NCBI GenBank assembly: GCA_012295275.1
Contig: CM022667.1
Location: 4,645,708-4,709,707 of the forward strand
DNA from: Chrysomallon squamiferum
Lineage: Eukaryota > Mollusca > Gastropoda > Neomphalida > Peltospiridae
Reading direction: 5' to 3'
Length of the DNA stretch: 64,000 nt
The position numbers and the translations under genes were made by a program. The notes under the pieces were generated by a model, which did not search any database, was not told the origin of the DNA, and saw only the letters and a program-made list of their open reading frames with translations. Positions 12,226 to 23,741 of this stretch are shown piece by piece. The stretch's first letter is position 1; each line of letters starts with the position of its first letter.

Positions 12226-12999
12226 ATAATAATAATAATAATAAATAAATAAATAAATAAATAATGTGCATTTCATATTCTTATTTGTATATCTTATGCA
12301 CTTTAAATATTTCAGCTCAATGAGGATGCAAGTAATGATGATGTGAATGAGAGCAATGTGGCTGAATGTCAGGAAAATTCAGACATAGTTATAACAAATG
12401 AAAATGAAAATTCTGTAGAACAGAATACGTCTAAGAAAAAGAAGAAGAAAAAGAAGAAAAAAGGAAAAGAAAACAAGACACAAGAAGATGAAGCAGGAGG
12501 AGAGGTAAATGTTACAGCTAATGAATCAGTGAATTGACACATTTTTTATATTTATTTTTAGTTAACAAGCATACAAACATACAGACATCTACGTTTTTTA
12601 TGCAACTCATATCATAGGTATGTCTTTATGTATGTATGTATCATTGTATATACGTAGAAAAGTATTCACAGTACATAAGTATGATTTTAAGAATTGTTTC
12701 TGATAGGTTGAAGATGAAATTGAAGCTAGTATTCGTGAGGTAAACAAAATTCTGGGAGAGACTGGACCAGTTAGAAATCATCAAGTCACAGAAACAAATG
12801 TTGGTTTTGATATGAAAAGACTTCTACATGTTGAATACAGGTATTCTGTTTTATAACTCTTCTGTGACACAGGTGTTGTGAAACTATTTTATAACATCAC
12901 TGATATATTACAACTTAGGTATTAATGAAAAAGAGATGTTTTCTCTAGCTTGTTATTTACATATGATTTGTATTATTATTATCATTATTATCATTATTA

Positions 13000-13045
<46 letters not shown>

Positions 13046-13059
13046 TTTTATCATTATTA

Positions 13060-13098
<39 letters not shown>

Positions 13099-16000
13099 TA
13101 TTATTATTATTATTGCAGACATCTGAATCCAGACAATGAACTGAAAAGAATTTTTGGATCCAGAGTGGTTAGATCAGAAAACAGGTAAAAAAAAAAAAAT
13201 CACAAATGAAGAAATTATATAATCACTTGATTTATTTTCTAATCACATGTCTAAGTAGTTACTTTTAAGAAAAATAAACAGAAATTCTTCTGCTTTAAAT
13301 CATTTATTATTCTTAAGTATTTCGAAACAAAATGGCCCTATTTTGAAGTTAACAGAGTACTGTTCAAACTGAATTTTAAAAAAAATATAAACATTTGATA
13401 ATTTTATAATTTGATGTCTATTCAGAAACGTCTGGAGAATTTGTAAATAAAAACACATAAAACAGCTTTGACTCCTACAACATACAAAACAACATTCATT
13501 TTCAGTTTATTTCATTTCGTAAAAATAAATCTGTTTTTATTTTTAAGTCGATCAAGAAACAGAAATCGTCCGTACCATAGACCAACAAAACTTGTACAGA
13601 ATCGAGACAATTGGCCTCCCATTGGCAAAAGTGGTAAATAATAAACATTTCTGATTATTTGTTTAAAAAATATAACACTCTTATCCACTGTTAAACAATA
13701 ATAAAAAAAAATTATTATTGTTATTATTTTATTATATTTTTTATTATTTTTTATTTTTCCAATAAATTTTACTGATAAAATATTTTTTAAATGTATTAAA
13801 AATAATTTATTTATTATAACATAACATAACATAACATAATATAATAGCATTTAAAATATAAAAAGAGACTTTATGTTGTATTTTAGGTTTGTCTATGTCA
13901 CTACTGGAGTGTCAGTCTGGATATCAGTATTTCACGTTTGAACATAGTCATCAGTACCAGCAAATACAGTTCCAGTTTCTGGATGCAGTCGAATCCCTCA
14001 ATCCAGAAAATATTACAGTAAGTGGTGTCTGACTGTCTGTGTGACAGTATTTGTTTTTCTGTCTGTTTATTATAGTCTCAGCCTTCAGAAATAATTTTAT
14101 TTTATAATTTTATTTAAACAGTGTAGCAATTAGTAAAAATTTTTATTTCAAATTGTTCTGTTTTAGTTAGTCTGTACGTAAAATATATAATTTGTTTTAT
14201 TAACTATTGAGATTTGATGTTGTGAACTCAGTATTATATGTTTGTATATTGTTTTATTTGTAACAGAATCTCATACAAACACATCCCTATCATATAGACT
14301 CCCTGATACAGATGAGTGAGATTTTCAGAATGAGCGAAGATGTGCAAGGAGCATCTCATTTCATAGGTGAAATTATTTATTTATTTATTTATTAAGTTTA
14401 TATATTTAAAATTATTTTTATGTGGCGTGGTAATTTTATATAAATATCTTGTTATGTAATGAATAAACTACATATTGTACCTAACCGAAAGACCAGAAAA
14501 AATGAATGATTGATTTGGGGTAAATAAATTTAGAAATTTTTATAACATAACATACGATATAATACTTTAACATTTTAAATAATTTATTACAAATAACAGC
14601 AGATTTGAGGCATGAAGCAGTGCAGCTATTGAAACATCAAAATGTTGTTAAAAACTGGAGTAAATTGTATAGTATTTTGTTTTACTTCCAGAACGAGCTC
14701 TGTATGCGTTTGAAAACTCTTTCCATCCATCATTCAGTCTGACAACTGGAACATGCAGACTGGATTACAGAAGACAGGAAAACAGGTAAATTATTTCATT
14801 GTTTTCTTCTTTTGTTTGAAAACACAAGCCTTTCATAATTTGGATCTCAAGTTTTTACCATGTTTATACTGTTGTAATCATTTATTTTTTTATATGTCTT
14901 AGTTATTTCATAAATATCAAAAAGGTATCCATTAATCAATGTTTTAGTTAATACATATTTGAAAATTAAAAGTTTGCAACCAAATCAGTAATAATGCATT
15001 ATCTGTGAATTGTTAAATGACTTACAATTACCTCTACTCTGTTTTTTTAAATTATTTATATTTGATTTAATTATGATTATATGACTTCTGTAAAATTGTT
15101 ATTTTGTTACAATTCTCATTTGTCTTATTATTTAAAATTGTGATTATAAATCAAATGTAAATGTTTATAATTTATAATTATTAATATTCATGTTGTATAA
15201 GTTTTATGTTATGTTTTTAGCAGATTTTAATTCTTTTTTTTTTACAAATTTTAATTATTTTCTTTTTATATAAAAAAGACTATATATATATATATATTTT
15301 TTTTTATTTTTAATTTCAGAGCCTTCCATCTTTGTTTGTTCAAACATCTGATGTCTATAGGGCAAAGAGGGTGTTACAGAACTGCCATGGAGTTCTGTAA
15401 GATGTTACTAAGGTAACAGACATATTTTGAGATCTGTGCAGCAGTCTACATTAAGAATGTTAATTCCATAAAATGTATTTTTAAATTTTAACTTATTCTT
15501 TTACTCGTCACTTTTGTTAGAAACAGATAAAGTTGTCACAGCTTGTTTAAAACATTTTATATTTTCAATACTGATACTGTCATAGCAGGTGTAAAAAAGA
15601 TTTAAGTAATAATACTTACTAGCAGCAGTCTTATGAGAAAGAAAACCAGTCACTTCAATATACAGTGTAGCCTACAGTGATAATGAGCTATGGTATAATT
15701 TATGTGTCTCTTTAAATAAACATGAAAACACATACATTCATATTTTTATAGTTAATTAATTAATGGAGCTTTGGCTTAAACAGGAAAGAGTGTGTATGTA
15801 TTAAAACTGAATGTATGTATTTTTTTAATTATTTTTTCCAGTTTAGACCCAGATGCTGACCCAATGTGTGTCTTACTGATGATTGACTTTTACGCTCTCA
15901 GGGCTGAAGAGTTCAGTTTCCTTATTCGCATGTATAATGAATGGGAGGTGATTTATTTTACATAATTTTATTAAAAAAACAAAAGAAACCCCGATATTTT

Positions 16001-19000
16001 CACGTGACAAAATAATATAAAAATCAGAACATTATTTTTCATATATAATTTTATGATTTTCTTGATGGTTTTATTATATATTTTAATTTATTTTATATAT
16101 TTCAGGAAATTTGTTTTTATATTTCATTTGGATAATACAAGTACAGATTTTTAAAAAAGATTTTATTTATTTTATTTATACTGTGTTTATATATATAAAA
16201 GAAACTAAACAACATAAAATAAAACAACAGACAGTATGGGCTATCAGATTTCAGTGTTATTTTACATTTCAGGCTCACAGGAACCTGTCTCAGTTACCAA
16301 ACTTTGCTCTGTCAGTTCCACTGGCAATGTTTCACCAGGCACAACAGAATGACACTGACTGCGATGCTGCTGATGAAATGGTATGTTGTATCAGTGTAGT
16401 AGCTGTGTGTGTAACCTTAGAAGTATCCCATGCTTTGTGTTTCTCTCACTTTTAATGAATTTTATTGATTATTTATAAAAATAATTTTAGTGTCATTCTT
16501 CACTGATTTAATTAGTGAAATTAAAAATAATCATTTAGTGGTATCTTGTTCATGGAAAAATCTACCCACTCTGTTTTCAGGGTTCAGTTGTAATAGTCAT
16601 ATTCTAGTTGTTTATTAATCTGTCTCTGTGTGTCAGTACGTCTGTCAGTATCTCTCTGTCTATTTCTCTGTTTTCTTTTCTCTCAGACAGCACAACACCA
16701 ATTCACACTTAATCTCTTTACCTTCTTGGTGCATGTGTTTGTGTGTGCATCTCTCTTTCGCTCTCTGAAACAGTATACTGATTATTTAAATGTGTGTTTG
16801 TGTGCATATACACACACACAAACTCTTTTAGTTACTATTCAGTTTACTATGACTGTTTTTTCAAAATAAACCTAATGAAGATAACAATTATTATGTTTAT
16901 TTAGAATTAACTGTATAAAATGTAGTTATGTTTTTGTTTCTTACAGCTGCAGAAAGGGTTGATAATGTTCCCAGGTTTTCTGATGTCAGTGTTAGACAAG
17001 TGTAGTGTACATCCTGATGCAAGAGTGTCTAGTCATCCTTTCTTTGGTCCTGCATCACAGTACAGGTAATCACATTTCTGTCAGGATACACAGAGTTTTT
17101 CTTTTACAGTTTCTAATGCTGTAGTTTTGTAATAAATTATTTATTCTTAATTAGTTGTTGACTGTGAACAATTTATCATCCTGAATATTGTTATTTTCTT
17201 TTCTGTATGTTTGTTTCTTTGAATCTGTATGTTTATTTTCAGTCAATCCATGGCTTTAAAATCTATGGCTTTAAAACAGCTGATAGCTCTGTGTGTTTAT
17301 TTTCAGTCAGTCTATGGCTTTAAAACAGCTGATAGCTCTGTATTTTTACTTTCAGTCAATCTATGGCTTTAAAACAACTGATAGCTCTGTATGTTTACTT
17401 TCAGTCAATCTATGGCTTTAAAACAGCTGATAGCTCTGTATGTTTATTTTCACAGCTGATAGCTCTGTATGTTTATTTTCACAGCTGATAGCTCTGTGTG
17501 TTTATTTTCAGTCAATCTATGGCTTTAAAACAGCTGATAGCTCTGTATGTTTATTTTCACAGCTGATAGCTCTGTATGTTTATTTTCACAGCTGATAGCT
17601 CTGTGTGTTTATTTTCAGTCAATCTATGGCTTTAAAACAGCTGATAGCTCTGTATGTTTACTTTCAGTCAATCTATGGCTTTAAAACAACTGATAGCTCT
17701 GTGTGTTTATTTTCAGTCAATCTATGGCTTTAAAACAGCTGATAGCTCTGTATGTTTGTTTTCAGTCAATCCATGGTTTTAAAACAGCTGATGGCTTTAA
17801 AACAGCTGATAGCTCTGTATGTTTATTTTCACAGCTGATAGCTCTGTATGTTTATTTTCACAGCTGATAGCTCTGTGTGTTTATTTTCAGTCAATCTATG
17901 GCTTTAAAACAGCTGATAGCTCTGTATGTTTACTTTCAGTCAATCTATGGCTTTAAAACAACTGATAGCTCTGTGTGTTTATTTTCAGTCAATCTATGGC
18001 TTTAAAACAGCTGATAGCTCTGTATGTTTGTTTTCAGTCAATCCATGGTTTTAAAACAGCTGATGGTTTTTAAAACAGCTGATAGCTCTGTATGTTTATT
18101 TTCACAGCTGATAGCTCTGTATGTTTATTTTCACAGCTGATAGCTCTGTGTGTTTACTTTCAGTCAATCTATGGCTTTAAAACAACTGATAGCTCTGTGT
18201 GTTTATTTTCAGTCAATCTATGGCTTTAAAACAGCTGATAGCTCTGTATGTTTGTTTTCAGTCAATCCATGGTTTTAAAACAGCTGATGGCTTTAAAACA
18301 GCTGATAGCTCTGTATGTTTGTTTTCAGTCAATCCATGGTTTTAAAACAGCTGATGGCTTTAAAACAGCTGATAGCTCTGTATGTTTGTTTTCAGTCAAT
18401 CCATGGTTTTAAAACAGCTGATGGCTTTAAAACAGCTGATAGCTCTGTATGTTTATTTTCACAGCTGATAGCTCTGTATGTTTATTTTCACAGCTGATAG
18501 CTCTGTGTGTTTATTTTCAGTCAATCTATGGCTTTTAAAACAGCACTGATAGCTCTGTATGTTTATTTTCACAGCTGATAGCTCTGTATGTTTATTTTCA
18601 CAGCTGATAGCTCTGTGTGTTTATTTTCAGTCAATCTATGGTTTTTAAAACAGCTGATAGCTCTGTATGTTTACTTTCAGTCAATCTATGGCTTTAAAAC
18701 AACTGATAGCTCTGTGTGTTTACTTTCAGTCAATCTATGGCTTTAAAACAACTGATAGCTCTGTGTGTTTATTTTCAGTCAATCTATGGCTTTAAAACAG
18801 CTGATAGCTCTGTATGTTTGTTTTCAGTCAATCCATGGTTTTAAAACAGCTGATGGCTTTAAAACAGCTGATAGCTCTGTATGTTTATTTTCACAGCTGA
18901 TAGCTCTGTATGTTTATTTTCAGTCAATCTATGGCTTTAAAACAGCTGATAGCTCTGTATGTTTATTTTCACAGCTGATAGCTCTGTATGTTTATTTTCA

Positions 19001-21480
19001 CAGCTGATAGCTCTGTGTGTTTATTTTCAGTCAATCTATGGCTTTAAAACAGCTGATAGCTCTGTATGTTTATTTTCACAGCTGATAGCTCTGTATGTTT
19101 ATTTTCACAGCTGATAGCTCTGTGTGTTTATTTTCAGTCAATCTATGGCTTTAAAACAGCTGATAGCTCTGTATGTTTACTTTCAGTCAATCTATGGCTT
19201 TAAAACAACTGATAGCTCTGTGTGTTTACTTTCAGTCAATCTATGGCTTTAAAACAACTGATAGCTCTGTGTGTTTATTTTCAGTCAATCTATGGCTTTA
19301 AAACAGCTGATAGCTCTGTATGTTTGTTTTCAGTCAATCCATGGTTTTAAAACAGCTGATGGCTTTAAAACAGCTGATAGCTCTGTGTGTTTACTTTCAG
19401 TCAATCTATGGCTTTAAAACAACTGATAGCTCTGTATGTTTACTTTCAGTCAATCTATGGCTTTAAAACAGCTGATAGCTCTGTGTGTTTATTTTCAGTC
19501 AATCTATGGCTTTAAAACAACTGATAGCTCTGTGTGTTTACTTTCAGTCAATCCATGGTTTTAAAACAGCTGATGGCTTTAAAACAGCTGATAGCTCTGT
19601 GTGTTTATTTTCAGTCAATCTATGGCTTTAAAACAACTGATAGCTCTGTATGTTGGGCGGTCTTTTCCTTGCTGGAAGGAATCAGAAGTGATGACGTGGC
19701 TGGAGAAGAACGTCAGGATTGTGTTAGACAGAGTTGACAACAATGATCCACTGGTGGAAGAATGCAGAGAGAAGTAAGTGTTCACTTTTCAGTTTTGAAT
19801 GTATTTAGTATCTAATTCTGTTTGGTTTCTGATTTAATTTAATTTATTTAAAGATTTATTATATTTATTTCAGTTTCTAATTTTTTTTAATTTTTTTTAT
19901 TTAATTTAAATAAAGGTTTATTATATTTATTTATTTTTTTATTATTGTTTTATTTGGTTTAATTTAATTTATTAAAAAAAGTTTATTTATACATATATAT
20001 ATACACTCAATACAATACTCACAATACACATCTAATTTTCTTTTTATTTAATTTAATTTGTTTAAATGTTTATTATATTTTTATATTATATTTTTTTATT
20101 TTCCATATTATATTTATTTTATTTCTGTTTCATATTTTATTTTCTATTTAATTTAATTTAATTTATTTTTTATTTTGTTTGGTTCTAATTTTATTTTTTA
20201 TTTTTTTTTATTTATTATATTTATTTTATTTCAGAAGAAAGGTTCGTTACCAGGGAACTCCAAGGAACATTCTGAGACACATTATTTTAGCAGAAGTAAA
20301 AGATGCAACAGCAGAACTTCCTCCTGTAAGTTGAATCTTTTGTCAGTCATAAATATTATTCAGAACAATTTTATTCAAAGATTTTTTATCTAACATGCAT
20401 ACAAATACTTTAAAATTACTTACATATTTGTTTTTGTGTGTGTGTGTGTGTTTTGTAGATAGATAGATAGATAGATGCCTCAAGAATGTTTTTCTTATTA
20501 AAAAAGAAAATCATTTTCTAATTTGATCTCTAGGGATTTGAGTTCATTTAAAGATGACCATTGCAATGTATATTACAGTTTGCTTTACAAAGGTGTAGAA
20601 CATTTCCATGCATGTATGTATGCATGTATGTATGTTGTATGTGTGTATTTGTGCATGTAAATTATGTAAAATAAGATTTCTGTTTCTCAGGACCTAGCAC
20701 ACTCTCCAGTGTTGAGCTATGACCCTCTTCCTCCTCAGGATTCAGTTGCATCTTACACAAGACCTGACAGGTGAGTAACAACATTTTATCTGTAATTTAG
20801 AAAACACTGATAAGTAGACTGTTACATAAAAACAGACGTACAAACATACATACACCAAGACAAAAATATCAACACAGAGAAAACAAATATAATTATAATT
20901 TTCATTATTTTTGTTTCAGGTCTCATGGAGGCCGAACGCAGGCCAATACAATATCTCTGTTCTGGAGATCACTTCTTCCTAACTACAACCCTGAGGTAAA
21001 TTAATTTTATTTTGTTAATTACAATAAATAAATTATCATTAACAAATATTTTCACCTAAATAGCAACAAGTAATCTGCTGTTTGCTCTTTCTAATGTATT
21101 TTATAACCGAAAAATAATATTTGGAATTAAAGAAACATATACATATATTTTTATTTCATTAAATTGAGTGTTTCTATCCCATTAATATTTTGTGTGCTCA
21201 AGTGTAATAAGTTTTTTCTTCAAATGTTTAAAGTGTATGCTTTATAACATTATAACATACAGTTTGCAAAAGGTAGGTCATGTCAAACTTGTCTGTTCTT
21301 CAGGAACCTGGTGAAGAAGAGGGCGCTGCAGGAGGAGATAACCCTCAGAATAACCTGCGTCGTGGAGTTGGTGTGTTGATGGAAGCTATGAGAGACTTGT
21401 TAAACAACATTCAGTTAGTTCCTCCCCCAGTAGAAAACAGACCTGAGGGGGAGGAAAGAGAAGATGAGGAATGGGAATAA
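11776..21480 (+). CDS. TCF25: TCF25/Rqc1 homologue, ribosome-associated quality-control factor
   Basis: TCF25 (NULP1) is the animal counterpart of yeast Rqc1, which works with Listerin and NEMF on stalled 60S subunits and promotes K48-linked ubiquitination of nascent chains. Seventeen exons: 11776-11967, 12316-12504, 12707-12840, 13119-13184, 13548-13633, 13887-14017, 14267-14366, 14692-14785, 15320-15412, 15842-15947, 16273-16380, 16947-17065, 19615-19773, 20235-20325, 20691-20770, 20920-20995, 21304-21480. All phases close, giving 666 residues (human 676). Landmarks: MSSRALRRR start, a ten-lysine run in exon 2, [29 protein letters not shown]-like [45 protein letters not shown]-like [44 protein letters not shown] and the acidic end EEWE. 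Intron 12 (17066-19614) is largely a minisatellite copied from its own 3' splice site. The true exon 13 start is the last acceptor of that array. Confidence 0.92.
12187..12265. repeat. Poly(A) plus AAT/AAAT microsatellite, TCF25 intron 1
   Basis: A run of A residues of about 33 bp is followed by AAT and then AAAT repeats, in TCF25 intron 1 roughly 50 bp before exon 2. The repeat structure suggests a decayed poly(A)-tailed insertion, but no element body was recognised. Confidence 0.7.
12966..13113. repeat. ATT microsatellite forming the 3' end of TCF25 intron 3
   Basis: A run of ATT triplets of about 148 bp reaches to the TTGCAG acceptor of TCF25 exon 4 (exon starts 13119). The triplet run therefore stands in for the usual pyrimidine tract. 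Confidence 0.9.
17226..19654 (+). repeat. TCF25: Minisatellite of about 2.4 kb made of duplicated TCF25 intron-12/exon-13 splice junctions
   Basis: The unit is 49 bp: intron end TATTTTCAG, then the first 40 bp of exon 13, starting TCAATCTATGGCTTTAAAAC and ending CTGTATGTT. By eye there are about 36 copies with TTTCAG followed by TCAATC or a close variant. About 17 more are a shorter 29-bp form (TTTTCACAG then CTGATAGCTC). A variant form has an extra 18-bp block (CTGATGGCTTTAAAACAG). Copies are nearly identical. The last copy continues into the true exon (GGGCGGTCTTTTCC follows at 19655). Since 49 is not a multiple of three, splicing to the penultimate copy shifts the frame, and one of the three frames has TAA (CTTTAA), so only the final acceptor yields TCF25. 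Confidence 0.95.
20455..20476. repeat. TAGA microsatellite, TCF25 intron 14
   Basis: A short run of TAGA units after a (TG)n stretch at about 20435-20451, in the intron between exons 14 and 15. Confidence 0.8.
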
Positions 21481-23741
21481 TATATATTTAAAAACTTATT
21501 TTTTAATCTTGCTGGATTTTCTTGTTTTTTTTTCTTCAAATAAAACAGAAAATGCTTGAGTGGGCAATAAGATACTGCTTTTGTATAATTAATAAAAGTG
21601 AAGAAATAATTGTACTTTTTTTTCCCCCTGTAAGTATTGAATGAAATGAAAATAAAATACTCGTTTTTATTTCCTAGAAATATAAAAATAAAATATCCTT
21701 TCATCTTTATGAAAATAAATATGCTAATTTTATTTCCTAAAACAAATAATTTGCATATAAAAATTTAAAAAATAAAACTATTTAAAAATATTATCTGAAT
21801 TCAACTAGTCTTTCTGCAGTAATTTTTCTCAAAATATTATTTTCAAAAAAGAAAATGTATTATATAAATTAATCAGATGTACAGGGTAGGTATGAAAGGT
21901 TAATATATCTGTGATAGCTATGTGAGCAGATAAGAAATCTTAAGCATACTAAACTGAAAAGTTGGTGGCAACACATTGTGTATATCAAAATTAATTAATG
22001 ATTGTTCATATTGCAGCCTAGGTCCTTTCTGAGACTGCTGTATCGAAACAAATCATGAGAGAAATACGTAGGTTACAATTGATAGTATTTTTTATAAATG
22101 TATGTAAAGGTTTATATCAGAATGTAATAAATAAATTTTAATCATGTAGGTGGTGGAAATAGAAATGTTCTTTGAGTTATAACATTTGAAACATAAGTTG
22201 AAATAAACTTTTTTAACAACACTGTTTTCTGGTTTGTTATTTATTTAGTAAGATACTAAGCTGCAGCTAAAGGTAAATATTTATATTTGCAGATAAAGGT
22301 AAATCCATTTATATTTGTTAAAGTAAATTATTTTACTGAAAGTATGATTTGAAGTTTGTGTAAATTGTTTTCCATAGTTTTATTTATCACTGAAAAGAAA
22401 TTATTTTTAAAATGTGAGTTGTTGTTTTTTTAGTTTTATTGTTTTCACATGAAAGCAGAATATTAGATAAATGAAAAAAAAACAAATAAATTTATGTAAC
22501 ATTTTACTGACTTTCCCTGTTTTCTAACAACACTAAAATAACATAATGATGACCTTTTTCAGATTTTTATTAAACCTTTTTCTTTTTTCTCTTTTTTTTA
22601 TTAAATATATTTATTTAAATGATATTCCATGATTTTGTTTAAAAAGTGGAAGCCATTGTGGGCAGAGAAATACAAAATAAAATAAAATAAAATAAAACAG
22701 AAAATAAATGAATATCTTTTCCTAACATCAAACAAACTGGTGCAAAGTGGGATATTTTGTGATGTCAGTATTTTTTAAGTTCAGTGTATTTTAGTGCATG
22801 TTCAAGTTTAATGGTTATGTTATTGAAGGAAAGGAAATATAAATTATGTAAATGACAAAAGAAAGAAATAAAATTTGAGTATTTGTAAGTTTATTTACAT
22901 TTCTTAAAAGCAGTTTAATAAAGAAATCCATGTTCAAGAAATCTATTTCATAATGTTTAGTAACATTTACCCAGGATCACATTACTTACATATTTACACA
23001 AAAAAATAATATAATGTATATATAGACAGTTTACATTTGTTTTTTAAAATGTTTACAATTTTAATACACAAAATGTCCTCATTCAAATTCAGTTCTCACT
23101 GCATCAGTGACTCTTAACAAAAAAATCAAAAAAATATAATAACAAAATAAACAAATGTAAACAAAACAAAATTAACTGAAAATATATGGAAAATATTTTG
23201 ACACACCATAAATATTCCTCTGAACTTTTCAGTAATAATATATTTATTTAAAGTAGCAAATGTTGTACAGTTATTCTAAAAAAGTTACTCACTTTCACAT
23301 TCACATCAATGAATTCTTTCAAACTGCAAATTTTGTCACAATTTTAAAACAATTATATGACATATTCTTTACCTTTCTCATCAAATTAACAATAAAGCTT
23401 CAATTTTTGTAGCTTAGCAGTAATATTATTATTTTGTATATATGTTTTATACCACTTTGAGGTTCCAAAACATTCCTTGCAAATCTTCACAGTGTAATAC
23501 ATAATGTTCAAGTGAAACGAAACAGGTTTAAAATGTCTGACTCATACAACAGAACTGGCTGGCTAGTGAACATGGATGTGCATCACATGAAATGTTGACT
23601 TAAAACATAACACAACATTAGTCTCTTCATCTTCCACTCACAAAGATGTAAATTCCTTTCTCCCATGTTTTTTTAAAAATCAAATTTGTATTTTTTAATT
23701 CATGTCCTTTGCATATAATTTTGTCTCTTTTTTAAATGGAG
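21481..23741. other. Convergent intergenic region TCF25/FEN1
   Basis: AT-rich sequence holding the 3' UTRs of TCF25 (plus) and FEN1 (minus). No reading frame or family similarity was seen. TTTATT at 23243-23248 is a possible FEN1 polyadenylation signal on the minus strand. The rest is AAAT/AAAAT-type low complexity with a few unique stretches. Confidence 0.6.
21539..21544 (+). terminator. TCF25: Probable TCF25 polyadenylation signal
   Basis: AATAAA occurs 59 bp after the TCF25 stop and is followed by T- and GT-rich sequence. Several other AATAAA hexamers occur further on, so site use is uncertain. Confidence 0.5.

Noticed and set aside
12936-13139. Plus-strand Ile/Tyr-rich frame
   Set aside because: Translation of the ATT microsatellite before TCF25 exon 4.
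17226-19654. CRISPR-like regular repeat array
   Set aside because: Units are head-to-tail without unique spacers, copy the adjacent TCF25 exon edge, and the genome is eukaryotic.
17226-19654. Recursive splicing sites in the TCF25 array
   Set aside because: Recursive sites need an AG directly followed by GT. Here AG is followed by TCAATC or CTGATA.
18315-19737. Open frames of 60-80 codons inside the TCF25 array
   Set aside because: They are only readings of the repeat unit in shifting frames, closed by the unit's own TAA, with no independent start or similarity.
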